Both the position numbers and the translations under genes were made by a program. A model generated the notes under the pieces. That model searched no databases. It worked only from the letters and a program-made list of their open reading frames with translations, and was not told the origin of the DNA. From Capnocytophaga sputigena (GTDB taxonomy: Bacteria; Bacteroidota; Bacteroidia; Flavobacteriales; Flavobacteriaceae), in contig NZ_UAVP01000010.1 in assembly GCF_900446695.1 (NCBI RefSeq), positions 1-64,000 on the forward strand: DNA of 64,000 bases, given 5' to 3'. This document shows, in pieces, positions 47,920 to 56,755 of the stretch (its first letter is position 1; the number at the start of each line of letters is the position of its first letter).

Positions 47920-49686
47920 ATGGAAGAGAACTATCAATTTAACTTTCCTAAAAACAACAGTAACTATATCAAGGTTATTGGTGTAGGAGGTGGAGGATGT
48001 AACGCCGTGAATTTTATGTATAATGAAGGCATAAAAGGCGTAGATTACGTAGTATGTAACACCGATGCTCAAGCTTTAGAGTATAGCCCTATTTCTAATC
48101 GTATTCAGTTGGGTGTTACCCTCACCGAAGGATTAGGAGCAGGTGCTAATCCTGAAATCGGAGAGCAAGCTGCTCTTGAAAGTATTGAGGATATTAAGCG
48201 CGCTTTGGAAGGAAATACCCAAATGGTATTCATCACCGCAGGTATGGGAGGTGGTACGGGTACAGGTGCTGTGCCTGTAATCGCTAAACAAGCTAAAGAT
48301 ATGGGAATCCTTACAGTTGCCATTGTTACTACCCCTTTCAACTATGAAGGTCTAAAAAGAAGCCGACAAGCTCAAGCGGGAATTAAAAAATTACGCGATT
48401 GTGTAGATTCACTTCTCGTAATCAATAACAATAAAATAAGTGAAATTTACGACGACCTTACCGTGGAAGAAGGATACGGTAAAGCCAACGAAATCCTCCT
48501 CAAAGGAGCTAAAGGTATGGCAGAGGTAATCAGTAAACACTACCTTGTAAATATTGACTTACGTGACGCCCGTACAGTATTAGAAAATGGAGGTACAGCT
48601 ATTATGGGGTCAGCAATGGCTGAAGGTGATAATCGCGCTATCGATGCCGTAGCAGGTGCTTTGAACTCCCCTCTGCTCAACGATAACAAAATTGTAGGTG
48701 CTAAAAATGCTCTTGTCCTTATTACTTATGGAGATAAAAAAGCCACTCAACGTGAGGTGAATGAGATTATGGGCTACATTCAAGAAAAAGCTGGAGATGA
48801 TATGGCTGACCTTATCTATGGTATAGGAGTAGACGAAAGTTTAGGAGATGCTATCTCAGTAATCGTGATTGCCACTGGTTTTGATGCCGAACAACAACAA
48901 GAAATCGTTAATTCCGAACCTCGCCGCGTGATTCACGTACTCGAAGAAAACCAAACTATCATTCGTGATTTAACTGAACAAAAAGGAACAGTAGTTAAAA
49001 CCTCTATCTCCCCTGAGAGTACAACTTATCCTACTCCTGCAGTTCCAGAAATTAAAAAAGAACTTTCTCTTTCAGATTTATTCAATATTTGGACAGATTG
49101 CGAAGTTGTAACCGTTGATGATACTTTTGTGATTGTTGATAAAACAGCTCCTGCTCAGTTCGATGACAATTTTCAAACACAATCTATAGTTCAACAACGA
49201 CCAACTCAACAACAGTCAATCCAACAACCACCACAAACTAAAGCTCCTGATGCTCCTATTATTCATACTTTGAGAGATGAACCTTATGAGTTTTCTTATG
49301 CAACAAAATCTCCTATAAAAGAGGAAGAAATGTTTGATATGTATGTAAGAGATATCGAGTTTGAAGAAAAATATACTCAGCCTGTGGTAGAAAAGAGAAG
49401 CCAATCTGAGTTTGTAAGTAATAAAGGTAGTGAAGCTCCTCAACCTTACAATCCTAATACTTCTGTAGGGGTACAAACAAGAATGTTTGCTGAAGATGAA
49501 GAACAAAAACTCAGCCCTATGGATGCTCCCATCTCTGATGTGCTTAACAAGCGTTCATCTAACCTAAAGACCTACAATCACACTTTTGGTAATGCAGGTC
49601 AGTCACGTACTACAGTAGGTAAAGATAGCGCTGGAGAAATGCAAATAAGGCGTAACAATTCTTTCTTGCACGATAATGTAGACTAA
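47920..49686 (+). CDS. ftsZ: Cell division protein FtsZ
   Basis: A 588-residue tubulin-like GTPase forming the division ring. '[17 protein letters not shown]' opens the fold, and the tubulin signature GGGTGTGA is at residues 110-117. '[12 protein letters not shown]' and the T7-type loop region are in place, and the globular part ends near residue 330. The remaining ~250 residues are a Gln/Pro-rich, disordered tail, longer than in E. coli FtsZ (383 residues in total) but usual for Flavobacteriia. It forms a pair with ftsA and ends at a hairpin. Confidence 0.98.
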   Translation: MEENYQFNFPKNNSNYIKVIGVGGGGCNAVNFMYNEGIKGVDYVVCNTDAQALEYSPISNRIQLGVTLTEGLGAGANPEIGEQAALESIEDIKRALEGNTQMVFITAGMGGGTGTGAVPVIAKQAKDMGILTVAIVTTPFNYEGLKRSRQAQAGIKKLRDCVDSLLVINNNKISEIYDDLTVEEGYGKANEILLKGAKGMAEVISKHYLVNIDLRDARTVLENGGTAIMGSAMAEGDNRAIDAVAGALNSPLLNDNKIVGAKNALVLITYGDKKATQREVNEIMGYIQEKAGDDMADLIYGIGVDESLGDAISVIVIATGFDAEQQQEIVNSEPRRVIHVLEENQTIIRDLTEQKGTVVKTSISPESTTYPTPAVPEIKKELSLSDLFNIWTDCEVVTVDDTFVIVDKTAPAQFDDNFQTQSIVQQRPTQQQSIQQPPQTKAPDAPIIHTLRDEPYEFSYATKSPIKEEEMFDMYVRDIEFEEKYTQPVVEKRSQSEFVSNKGSEAPQPYNPNTSVGVQTRMFAEDEEQKLSPMDAPISDVLNKRSSNLKTYNHTFGNAGQSRTTVGKDSAGEMQIRRNNSFLHDNVD

Positions 49687-49707
49687 AGTTAAATATCCTT
49701 AAAAAGA

Positions 49708-49744
49708 AAAAATCTGAAAGCTCATAGTGAACTTTCAGATTTTT
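49708..49744. terminator. Bidirectional hairpin terminator after ftsZ
   Basis: Stem AAAAATCTGAAAG/CTTTCAGATTTTT (13 bp perfect) with an 11-base loop, between the convergent ftsZ and E2 genes. Confidence 0.85.
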
Positions 49745-49764
49745 CTGTTGTTATAAATCAGTTG

Positions 49765-51024
49765 TTAAATATTTCTGTTCATATCCCATTTTTCGAGATA
49801 TTCGGCAACGCGTTGTACAAACATTCCGCCTAAAGCACCATTTACCACGCGATGGTCATAACTGTGGGAGAGCATCATTTTGTAACGGATACCTATCACA
49901 TCACCTTCAGGAGTTTCTATTACAGAAGGGACTTTGCAAATAGCGCCAATTGCTAAAATTCCCACTTGTGGCTGATTGATAATAGGAGTGCCAAATAAAG
50001 TGCCAAAAGAACCTATATTAGTAACTGTATAAGTGCCGTCTTTTACTTCATCAGGTTTTAACTGACCTGCACGTGCTCGTACGGCAAGATCATTTACAGT
50101 TTTTACCATTCCACGTAAGTTAAGGGCATCAGCGTTTTTAATTACAGGTACAATGAGGTTACCGTCGGGGAGGGCAGTTGCCATACCTATATTGATGTGT
50201 TTCTTCTTGATAATTGTATTGCCTTCTACCGAAATGTTCATCATCGGGAAATCTACCAAGGCTTTGGCTACTGCCTCCATAAAGATAGGGGTAAAGGTAA
50301 TTTTCTCACCTTCACGGGCTTCAAAGGCTTTTTTTACTTTGTTGCGCCATTGCCAAACACGAGTAACATCTACTTCAGTAAAACTTTGTACGTGTGCTGA
50401 GGTTTGCTTGCTCATCGTCATGTGTTCAGCGATGATTTTGCCCATACGACTCATCTCTATGCGCTCATCTCCTTCAACAAAAGAAGAGGTAGGCGTTGCA
50501 AAAATTGATGATTTTTGAGTTCTATGTGCTAAATAACCTAAAATATCGTCTTTGGTAACGCGGTTATTCAAACCTGTACCTTGTATATGATTTAGTTCAT
50601 CGAGGGTGATACCTTCTTTTTTAGCGATATTCTTCACCAAGGGCGAATAAAAGCGTTCACTACTGCTAAAATCAATGGGTGCAGCAAGTGTTTCTTTTAT
50701 CTCAGCGATTTGCTGTGTTAAGTTTTTAGCTTCATTTTCAGCATCATCTTCATTTCCATTTTCAGCTTCAATTTCAGCATCATTTTCAGTTTCTATGATA
50801 GCCATTACCTCACCTACTTTCACTACTTCATCTACTTTGAAGAGTATTTCGGCTACTATGCCCGATACATCACAGGACACTTCGGAGTCTACCTTATCGG
50901 TGGCTACTTCTGCAATAGTTTCTTCGGCTTCAATAGGATCGCCTACTTTTTTAAGCCAATTGGTAATAGTAGCTTCAGCTACACTTTCGCCCATTGAGGG
51001 CAATTTCAATTCATATTTTGCCAT
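49765..51024 (-). CDS. 2-oxo acid dehydrogenase E2 (dihydrolipoyl acyltransferase)
   Basis: A 419-residue E2 component that moves acyl groups from E1 to CoA. One lipoyl domain (residues 1-80) with lipoyl lysine K44 (EVATDKVDSE), an acidic low-complexity linker (about 80-110), a peripheral-subunit-binding domain ('YSPLVKNIAKKEGITLDEL') and the catalytic domain. The active-site HRxxDG motif reads H391-R-V-V-N395-G, with Asn in place of Asp. Which dehydrogenase complex (branched-chain or 2-oxoglutarate) it serves is not decidable; E1 and E3 genes are not in the window. Confidence 0.9.
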   Translation of the reverse strand: MAKYELKLPSMGESVAEATITNWLKKVGDPIEAEETIAEVATDKVDSEVSCDVSGIVAEILFKVDEVVKVGEVMAIIETENDAEIEAENGNEDDAENEAKNLTQQIAEIKETLAAPIDFSSSERFYSPLVKNIAKKEGITLDELNHIQGTGLNNRVTKDDILGYLAHRTQKSSIFATPTSSFVEGDERIEMSRMGKIIAEHMTMSKQTSAHVQSFTEVDVTRVWQWRNKVKKAFEAREGEKITFTPIFMEAVAKALVDFPMMNISVEGNTIIKKKHINIGMATALPDGNLIVPVIKNADALNLRGMVKTVNDLAVRARAGQLKPDEVKDGTYTVTNIGSFGTLFGTPIINQPQVGILAIGAICKVPSVIETPEGDVIGIRYKMMLSHSYDHRVVNGALGGMFVQRVAEYLEKWDMNRNI

Positions 51025-51030
51025 TTTGTG

Positions 51031-51540
51031 CTACTTTAGGTCTTTCACCTCTTGAGGGAGGTTCATATTTTTGGTTAATACACCTATCTTGTTCAGGTTG
51101 ATGTCACCTGTGAGTGATAGAACAACGGTTTGTTTAGAGGTTTCTGAGGGTTCTACTAACATTAGGAGTTCGGCTACATTGTTTGCATCTTTTCCTCCTT
51201 TGGTGTAGAATTTCACGTTTTGAGCTTTGTCTTTCACGCGCATCAATTCTGATAGTGCAGCGGTTTTTACATAAGCTAAGGCTTCAGTTTTCATTTGGGC
51301 AGCCGCTGTACTATTCTCGGTAGTGAATATTTTCATTCCTTTGAGTTTGTTGGCTACTTCCATAAATTCTTTAGCATCGGCATCTTTACTATCTATTTTA
51401 GAGAGCATTTGAAACATTTTTTGAGACACTACTACTGTGTTAATGTCTTTATTAGCTTCTAATTTCTCAAAAGAGGCTTGAGCACTTACGCTCATTGATA
51501 CAAAAGCTGCTGATAGAATTGCTAAACTTTTTATTTTCAT
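51031..51540 (-). CDS. DUF4252 domain protein
   Basis: A 169-residue protein with a signal peptide (MKIKSLAILSAAFVSMSVSAQ). I recognise the DUF4252 pattern of Bacteroidota: 'DINTVVVSQKMFQMLSKI', 'ANKLKGMKIFTTENSTAAAQMKTEALAYVK', 'ELMRVKDKAQNVKFYTKGGKDANNVAELLMLVEPSETSKQTVVLSLTGDINLNKI'. Likely periplasmic or lipid-attached in relatives (no lipobox here). The E2 gene follows 6 bases after its stop. Function unknown. Confidence 0.8.
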   Translation of the reverse strand: MKIKSLAILSAAFVSMSVSAQASFEKLEANKDINTVVVSQKMFQMLSKIDSKDADAKEFMEVANKLKGMKIFTTENSTAAAQMKTEALAYVKTAALSELMRVKDKAQNVKFYTKGGKDANNVAELLMLVEPSETSKQTVVLSLTGDINLNKIGVLTKNMNLPQEVKDLK

Positions 51541-51547
51541 AAGATTA

Positions 51548-51778
51548 TTATTTAGGATCTTCTTTTATTATTTTGAGTTTTGCTTCCTCATATTGCTGGA
51601 GGAGTTCTACTTTTTCAACGCCTTTGTTGTATTCTTTAGAAATCATCAGTAAGCCTTGTTTTACTTCGTTGTACACTTTTTGAGCGGCTTGCTGTTCTTC
51701 TTGGCGTTGTTTGAGGAAATAGCCTATACCTGCTACTACAAGTACGACTATTAAACTTATCAGTATTGTTTTTTTCAT
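51548..51778 (-). CDS. Small single-pass membrane protein
   Basis: A 76-residue protein: one N-terminal membrane helix (residues ~4-24, KTILISLIVVLVVAGIGYFL) followed by a Gln/Glu/Lys-rich helix (25-76) with coiled-coil character. No family recognised. Its start overlaps the stop of the next upstream gene by one base and it ends 7 bases before the DUF4252 gene, so all are likely one transcript. Confidence 0.65.
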   Translation of the reverse strand: MKKTILISLIVVLVVAGIGYFLKQRQEEQQAAQKVYNEVKQGLLMISKEYNKGVEKVELLQQYEEAKLKIIKEDPK

Positions 51779-52065
51779 CAGTTACGTTTGAATATAGATA
51801 GGTCGAAATCAAGGAAATAGAGCGTAATGAGTATGAGTATAGCCAGTATAATCCAAAAGGTTTTATTTACTCCTGCATTTTTTTTGTTCCTACTCTCATT
51901 GCGGATAGTGCGCCATTCTTCAGTGAAATGGTTGGTTACTGTTTCGCGGTCTCTGCGGATACGTGACCCCATTTCAAAAGCGTTGCCTTGTTCCTTTCCT
52001 TCGTAGTAACGAGGGGTATAGTTGAAACGTTTATTCTTCTGTAATTGAAATAGTTTAATCTTCAT
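51778..52065 (-). CDS. Small membrane protein (conserved in Flavobacteriia)
   Basis: A 95-residue protein starting at ATG 52065. The first ~65 residues are basic and polar ('RFNYTPRYYEGKEQGNAFEMGSRIRRDRETVTNHFTEEW'), then one membrane helix ('TFWIILAILILITLYFLDF') near the C-terminus. Homologues in Flavobacteriia are sometimes labelled riboflavin synthase beta, which the sequence does not support. An earlier in-frame codon at 52101 lies before the promoter box (52072-52079) and is unlikely to be used. Confidence 0.65.
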   Translation of the reverse strand: MKIKLFQLQKNKRFNYTPRYYEGKEQGNAFEMGSRIRRDRETVTNHFTEEWRTIRNESRNKKNAGVNKTFWIILAILILITLYFLDFDLSIFKRN

Positions 52066-52071
52066 AATGCG

Positions 52072-52079
52072 CAAAGGTA
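52072..52079 (-). promoter_or_regulatory. -7 box TACCTTTG abutting the small membrane protein start
   Basis: Complement of CAAAGGTA. A minus-strand TTG (52099-52101) is 19 bases upstream. Only six bases separate the box from the ATG at 52065, implying an almost leaderless mRNA. Confidence 0.65.
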
Positions 52080-52118
52080 AAAAAATATTGAGAATTAACA
52101 ATGAACAAATTACAAAAA

Positions 52119-54974
52119 TTATTCCAATAGGCTATCCATTTGGGAGATAATATCTCTAACGATATGATTTTCATCTATTACATTTTCAAATAGTTCAGTT
52201 TTGTTTTCTTGTAGTTTGATGATTTTTTCTTCTATACTATCCTTGCTTACAAATCGGATGACGTTCACTTTGTTTTCTTGTCCTATGCGGTGGGCGCGTG
52301 CAATGGCTTGGCGTTCGGAAAATGGATTCCACCAGGGGTCTAATAGCAATACATACGAGGCTTTGGTGAGGTTGAGCCCTACTTCACCAGCTTTGAGTGA
52401 TATGAAAAAGAAACTCACATCTTCTTGGTTTTGAAAAGCTTCTACTTGGCTTTTTCGTTCGTGAGTAGCGGTAGCTCCCGTGAGTTTGCTATACTTTATT
52501 TTATGGGTTTTGCACCACGCTTCAAAGAGTTCTAAATGTTTTACAAAACTACTGAATATAAGAGCTTTGTGCTGTGCAGTGTGGAGAGTTTCCATATAGC
52601 TAATTACCTCTTGATACTTGCCTGAAGGGATAGTGCTTTCGGCATCAGCTAATACAGGGTGGTTGCTTATCTGTCGCAATTTGGTGAGCATTTGCAGAGC
52701 ATTGAACTCGCTGATGGGTTCTGAGGCTTCTAATAGCTGGTTGCGTACTTTAGATTTTTCTCTCTCGTACCATTGGGCTTGGGCTTCACTCATCGGGCAG
52801 TAGGCGAGTTGTTCTTCTATATCGGGTAAATCGCTGAGTACTTGTTCTTTGGTACGGCGCAAAATGTGTTTGCCTACCAAAGTTTTGAGTTCTTCCAAGG
52901 CTTGCGGATTCTTTTTCTTGCTGATTTCTACCTCATAATGTTTGTAAAAGAAAGGATAAGTCCCTAATTGATTAGGGTTGATAAACTGCATTTGCGCCCA
53001 TAAATCGCTGAGGGCGTTCTCTATAGGCGTGCCACTGAGAGCGATGCGATGCTCAGCTTTCAAAGCGTTGATTGCTTTAAAGGTCTTGGAATTCTTGTTT
53101 TTAATACGCTGACTCTCGTCTAAAATGATATACCTAAATTCGAGTTTTTCGAGTTCTTTGCCGTCGCGTTCCACAATGGGGTAGGAGGTGAATACCACAT
53201 CGTAATTGGTAAGCCGGCGTACTTTTGTTTTGCGTTCACTGCTACTGCCTATGTATTGGGTGCATTTGAAATGAGGGGCAAAACGTTTGGTCTCGTCGTA
53301 CCAATTGAAGAGCAAAGACGAGGGCAATATTACTAATACTTTTAGAGCTTCTTTTTGAGGCTCGGTAGCTGAAAAAAGATCGGTGAAGTTGTTTTCTTTT
53401 AGGGGGAGAGTATCGTGAATGGCAACTAATAAAGCTATGGTTTGCAAGGTTTTACCCAATCCCATATCATCGGCTAAACAAGCGCCTACCCCGTTGTGAT
53501 AGTGTTGCAAAAGCCATTCTACGCCTTCCACTTGGTAAGGTCGCAAGGTTGCGCGTAGGTTAGGGGAGGGGGTATAGGTTACCTTTTCGACAATATTTTG
53601 CGGTTTGAGTTCAGGAATAGCCTCTAAAAGAACATAATTATTCTTTGCTAATTGCAGTTTTCCGCCTTGTTGCTTGCTGTGTTTGGCTATACTGCTAAAT
53701 TTACTAAACCATTCTTGCGGAATAATAAAGATTTTTCCGTTAGGAAGTGTGTAAATAGGATTATTTTCCTTGATATTACCGATTAAATCCTTAAAATGGA
53801 AGCTGTTTTCACCTTGTTTTACCTCAATAGAAAGGTCAAACCAGTCGTTTTGGGAGCTAGTATTGCTATAAATAAGCTCTGAAGTGCTCATATTCACCTC
53901 TTTTCCGTCTACCAAAAACAGGCGAAAGGTAAATCCTTGTTCACTAAGCCTTTGCTGGTGGTGTAACAAGTGAAAATAAGCTGCAAAAGAGTCGGTGTTT
54001 TGTAGTGAAAAAACACCGCTTTCCTCACAGAAGTCTATATCGGTGAGGTGTTGTTTCATTTGAGCTTCTTCCTCGCTATTTCTCTTGTATTTGTAGATAG
54101 TAATACGGTTGTTTTTATCAATTTTTAGTTGAGAATGTATATTTTTATTTTGATTGCTTTTAAAAGTATAGCCATCGTAATCAAAATGAAGTACAATTTT
54201 GTACTGATTGGCAAAAAAATCGTTGATAAGTTCTATTTCAGTGTTTTTTAGACTTGTTTTTTCGATGATTTCAAAGCCAATAGCTTCTACTTGAGCATTG
54301 CGCAGAATTTTTTGAAGAAATTTGTCAAAATATTCTTGTAGATTTCTTTCAGGAATAAAAGTCTCCTCTTTGTTGAGGAAAGGTTTCAAGTGAGACGCTT
54401 TGATATGAGCGATACGCACCACTTTTTGGTTTAGAGTAATCCACGTGTGAGTGTTGTTGAGCAGTTCAATTTGGCACTGATGAGGCAAGTGTTTTTGTCC
54501 GTTTTCTTCTATATACAAGCGGTAGGCAATACCCTCTTCTTTTTTCTCGAAAACTAATAGAGGTTCGAGTATTTCTTTAGTTATAAAGCGCCTTTTTTTG
54601 GAAATATCGTCCTTAGGGGAATAGTTGATGGTTAAAAATAGCTCTTTTTCAGCAATAAGTAAAAGCAATTGGTGAGTTTGTTCCTCTATTTGCTCTTGGA
54701 TATACTTTTTGGTAGCAGGATTTTGGAATAGTTTTTCAAAAGTCTCACCTTTTTTAGCGTATTTGTTGTAAAGAACATTGGTTTGCAGATTGTTTACTAA
54801 CGCTAAAGCCTCTTTTTCGGCAGATGATAATTGCCAATTGGTTAAACTTTGGAGTACTTGAGGAGTAGCTTTTTTGTAGAAAGAAAGGAATCCGTTTTGC
54901 GTTTCACCTATATAGGCAGTGGGCAAATGGAGTTCTAAGAGAGGCGTATAGGAAAGGTCGAAAAATAGAAACAT
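52119..54974 (-). CDS. SNF2-family ATP-dependent helicase/translocase
   Basis: A 951-residue protein. The C-terminal ~470 residues are an SNF2 two-lobed motor: 'LRPYQVEGVEWLLQHYHNGVGACLADDMGLGKTLQTIAL' (Walker A K508), DESQ box at 619-622 (LDESQRIKNKNS), 'ALSGTPIENALSDLWAQMQFINP', and motifs V-VI 'SLKAGEVGLNLTKASYVLLLDPWWNP..ERQAIARAHRIGQ'. The first ~480 residues are unlike any domain I can name. SNF2 proteins move along DNA and remodel protein-DNA complexes. It starts 28 bases after the 86-residue gene and has no box of its own, so it may share the promoter at 56618. Confidence 0.92.
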   Translation of the reverse strand: MFLFFDLSYTPLLELHLPTAYIGETQNGFLSFYKKATPQVLQSLTNWQLSSAEKEALALVNNLQTNVLYNKYAKKGETFEKLFQNPATKKYIQEQIEEQTHQLLLLIAEKELFLTINYSPKDDISKKRRFITKEILEPLLVFEKKEEGIAYRLYIEENGQKHLPHQCQIELLNNTHTWITLNQKVVRIAHIKASHLKPFLNKEETFIPERNLQEYFDKFLQKILRNAQVEAIGFEIIEKTSLKNTEIELINDFFANQYKIVLHFDYDGYTFKSNQNKNIHSQLKIDKNNRITIYKYKRNSEEEAQMKQHLTDIDFCEESGVFSLQNTDSFAAYFHLLHHQQRLSEQGFTFRLFLVDGKEVNMSTSELIYSNTSSQNDWFDLSIEVKQGENSFHFKDLIGNIKENNPIYTLPNGKIFIIPQEWFSKFSSIAKHSKQQGGKLQLAKNNYVLLEAIPELKPQNIVEKVTYTPSPNLRATLRPYQVEGVEWLLQHYHNGVGACLADDMGLGKTLQTIALLVAIHDTLPLKENNFTDLFSATEPQKEALKVLVILPSSLLFNWYDETKRFAPHFKCTQYIGSSSERKTKVRRLTNYDVVFTSYPIVERDGKELEKLEFRYIILDESQRIKNKNSKTFKAINALKAEHRIALSGTPIENALSDLWAQMQFINPNQLGTYPFFYKHYEVEISKKKNPQALEELKTLVGKHILRRTKEQVLSDLPDIEEQLAYCPMSEAQAQWYEREKSKVRNQLLEASEPISEFNALQMLTKLRQISNHPVLADAESTIPSGKYQEVISYMETLHTAQHKALIFSSFVKHLELFEAWCKTHKIKYSKLTGATATHERKSQVEAFQNQEDVSFFFISLKAGEVGLNLTKASYVLLLDPWWNPFSERQAIARAHRIGQENKVNVIRFVSKDSIEEKIIKLQENKTELFENVIDENHIVRDIISQMDSLLE

Positions 54975-55002
54975 TTCAAATATTTATATTGTAAAGTGTT
55001 GA

Positions 55003-55263
55003 TTAATAATAAGGTTCTTCTTCGTCTTGATATTGTCCCCAAATACGCATACATTGGAATTGTGAACAAATTTTTTTCAAATACTCTTCAAATTCTTGTG
55101 TACTATCTTCCTTGTTTAATAACAAAATAGGTAGATATTCTAATTCATCTATAAGGTTATAAAGTTCTCTATGAGGTAATTCTTGAACGATATTTATTTT
55201 TAAACGAATCATCAAATTATGTATTGCTTTTATAGCTCGTCTGTTTTTTTCAGGGGTTATCAT
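55003..55263 (-). CDS. Unrecognised 86-residue protein
   Basis: A small protein with an N-terminal basic helix ('PEKNRRAIKAIHNLMIRLKINIVQELPHRELYNLIDELEYLPILLL') and an acidic tail (GQYQDEEEPYY). It has no signal peptide or membrane segment. Its start overlaps the upstream gene by 4 bases and the SNF2 gene begins 28 bases after its stop. Family unknown. Confidence 0.6.
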   Translation of the reverse strand: MITPEKNRRAIKAIHNLMIRLKINIVQELPHRELYNLIDELEYLPILLLNKEDSTQEFEEYLKKICSQFQCMRIWGQYQDEEEPYY

Positions 55264-56177
55264 ATTGTAGTGTTGTGAATATTGGTTATGATGTTGTGAC
55301 AGCCTAATTTGTCAAGCACTTCTTCAATCGTATCAAAAGTTTGTCCGTATAAATCGTTTTGATTGTAATGTTCTACATAAGCATATTTTTTCCGATTGCT
55401 AAAAAAGAGTTTTGATTCTAAATAGCTGTAAATGTTAGCACTAAACTTAAAAAATTCATACCTTAACTCATAAGCGGGGTATGGCTTTTCTTTTACAAAA
55501 AGGATAAATTTGTTAAGCGTTTCGTACATAGCAATATATCTCAATTTAATTTCTTCTTGCTGCGTCTTTTTCTTCAATAAACGTTGAGCATATAGGTAAT
55601 ATTTCATTCTTTCTGCAAAAAAAGAAAAGTACGCCTCTTTTTCTGCGTCATTAACCCTTTGTATTGAGAGGTATATTTGCCTAAATACTACCGCTAAAAA
55701 TTTTATTTCTTCTTTTGTCATTTTGGCAAAAAATTTATCTAAATGCCAATTGACATCCATTTTTCCGTTTTCTTGATTTGTACTATAACTTGGAGATATT
55801 TTTATGCCACAATGAAAGATGAGTCTTTCTGAAAGTTTGTAACTAAACCAATTCTTTTTCTCAGTAAATATCAAGCAAGCTAAAACTACTGTTTTTTCAG
55901 CAGAGGAAAAATACAAATTGAGATCTACCTCATTGAGATATTTCTGATGCTTTTTAATTTCGGTTACTAATTGTTCAGCAGTAAGGAATTTTCCTTTTTT
56001 ATAAAGTTGAAAAGTATTTCTGTCAGTCTCTTCAAAACCTTCTTTTTTTTGTTTTTCCTTAATCAGCCTTGTAAAATAAACAACCTTGCGAGAAATTCTG
56101 TTATAACAAATATCATCTGCCATACGCAATAAGGCAGCAGTCATTTCTTCTATAGATTCTTTAATGTTGATATTCAT
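55260..56177 (-). CDS. Unrecognised 305-residue helical protein
   Basis: A Lys/Glu/Tyr/Phe-rich, predominantly helical protein, e.g. 'MTAALLRMADDICYNRISRKVVYFTRLIKEKQKKEG', 'MTKEEIKFLAVVFRQIYLSIQRVNDAEKEAYFSFFAERMKYYLYAQRLLKKK'. A short C-terminal segment 'TFDTIEEVLDKLGCHN' follows. It shows no known catalytic motif, signal peptide or membrane helix. It lies 4 bases after the 135-residue gene and overlaps the next by 4 bases, so the three are a tightly coupled unit. The DNA is visibly richer in A/T than the neighbouring core genes, which suggests but does not prove acquisition. Confidence 0.6.
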   Translation of the reverse strand: MNINIKESIEEMTAALLRMADDICYNRISRKVVYFTRLIKEKQKKEGFEETDRNTFQLYKKGKFLTAEQLVTEIKKHQKYLNEVDLNLYFSSAEKTVVLACLIFTEKKNWFSYKLSERLIFHCGIKISPSYSTNQENGKMDVNWHLDKFFAKMTKEEIKFLAVVFRQIYLSIQRVNDAEKEAYFSFFAERMKYYLYAQRLLKKKTQQEEIKLRYIAMYETLNKFILFVKEKPYPAYELRYEFFKFSANIYSYLESKLFFSNRKKYAYVEHYNQNDLYGQTFDTIEEVLDKLGCHNIITNIHNTTI

Positions 56178-56181
56178 TTAT

Positions 56182-56589
56182 TTACTTAGGATATGCGATA
56201 TCTTCTAATTTTGACTTACAAATAAAACTTCGGTTTTCTTGATTTTTAATCTTCATAGCAGCACTTAGTTCAATAGGTTCTTCGAGCAAAGGAAAATTGT
56301 TTAACGAGAACCATTCATTTTTATAGCATATACTAATAGCATACAAACAATCTTTAGAAAAATCATAACTTGCTGAAGCTATCAAATCGTTATGCCCCTT
56401 TACGTAGAAGGTAATGATGGGCTCGGCAAAATTGTTTTCTAAATTGTCAATACCCAATACAGGTACTTGGTAATCTTCGGGATATTCTTCTTCGAGGTTT
56501 GCTTCCCAAACCCAAACCCATAATTTGTTATCAATTACATCTTTGGCAGTAATTGTATCTAAACTTTTAGGTTCTCCAAATCTATACAT
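56182..56589 (-). CDS. Unrecognised 135-residue acidic protein
   Basis: A cytosolic protein opening 'MYRFGEPKSLDTITAKDVIDNKLWVWVWEANLEEEYPEDYQVPVLGIDNLENNF', followed by 'ITFYVKGHNDLIASASYDFSKDCLYAISICYKNEWFSLNNFPLLEEP'. The small, acidic, Trp-containing beta-rich style recalls immunity proteins of polymorphic toxin systems, but this is only a resemblance. It is the first gene of a minus-strand group of four ending in the SNF2 helicase, with a TAnnTTTG box 28 bases upstream. Confidence 0.6.
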   Translation of the reverse strand: MYRFGEPKSLDTITAKDVIDNKLWVWVWEANLEEEYPEDYQVPVLGIDNLENNFAEPIITFYVKGHNDLIASASYDFSKDCLYAISICYKNEWFSLNNFPLLEEPIELSAAMKIKNQENRSFICKSKLEDIAYPK

Positions 56590-56617
56590 AGCGCTATGAG
56601 ATATAATATTCGTGCTG

Positions 56618-56625
56618 CAAAGGTA
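56618..56625 (-). promoter_or_regulatory. -7 box TACCTTTG for the orphan-SNF2 group
   Basis: Complement of CAAAGGTA, 28 bases before the ATG at 56589. No clear -33 TTG was found. Confidence 0.55.
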
Positions 56626-56683
56626 GCAATTATTTTTTAGAAGAATGAGAGAAAAGTTTTTTCGTTAAGAGATGGATTGAAAT

Positions 56684-56715
56684 TTGCTAATCAACAAATT
56701 GGCTAATTTGTTAAT
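56684..56715 (+). repeat. 8/16-base repeat before the panB promoter
   Basis: Octamer-phased text TTTGCTAA, TCAACAAA, TTGGCTAA, TTTGTTAA covers this stretch. It contributes a TTG (56699-56701) at the right distance for the panB promoter. Confidence 0.5.
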
Positions 56716-56721
56716 TATTTA

Positions 56722-56729
56722 TATCTTTG
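56722..56729 (+). promoter_or_regulatory. -7 box TATCTTTG for panB
   Basis: TTG at 56699-56701 is 20 bases upstream; the ATG at 56756 follows 26 bases later. It rules out the in-frame ATG-like codon at 56684 as a start. Confidence 0.7.
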
Positions 56730-56755
56730 CCGCGATTTTTAAACTACAAAAAGAA

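Noticed and set aside
49216-49506. 96-codon minus-strand frame in the FtsZ tail
   Set aside because: The tail is low-complexity, so long open antisense frames are expected by composition.
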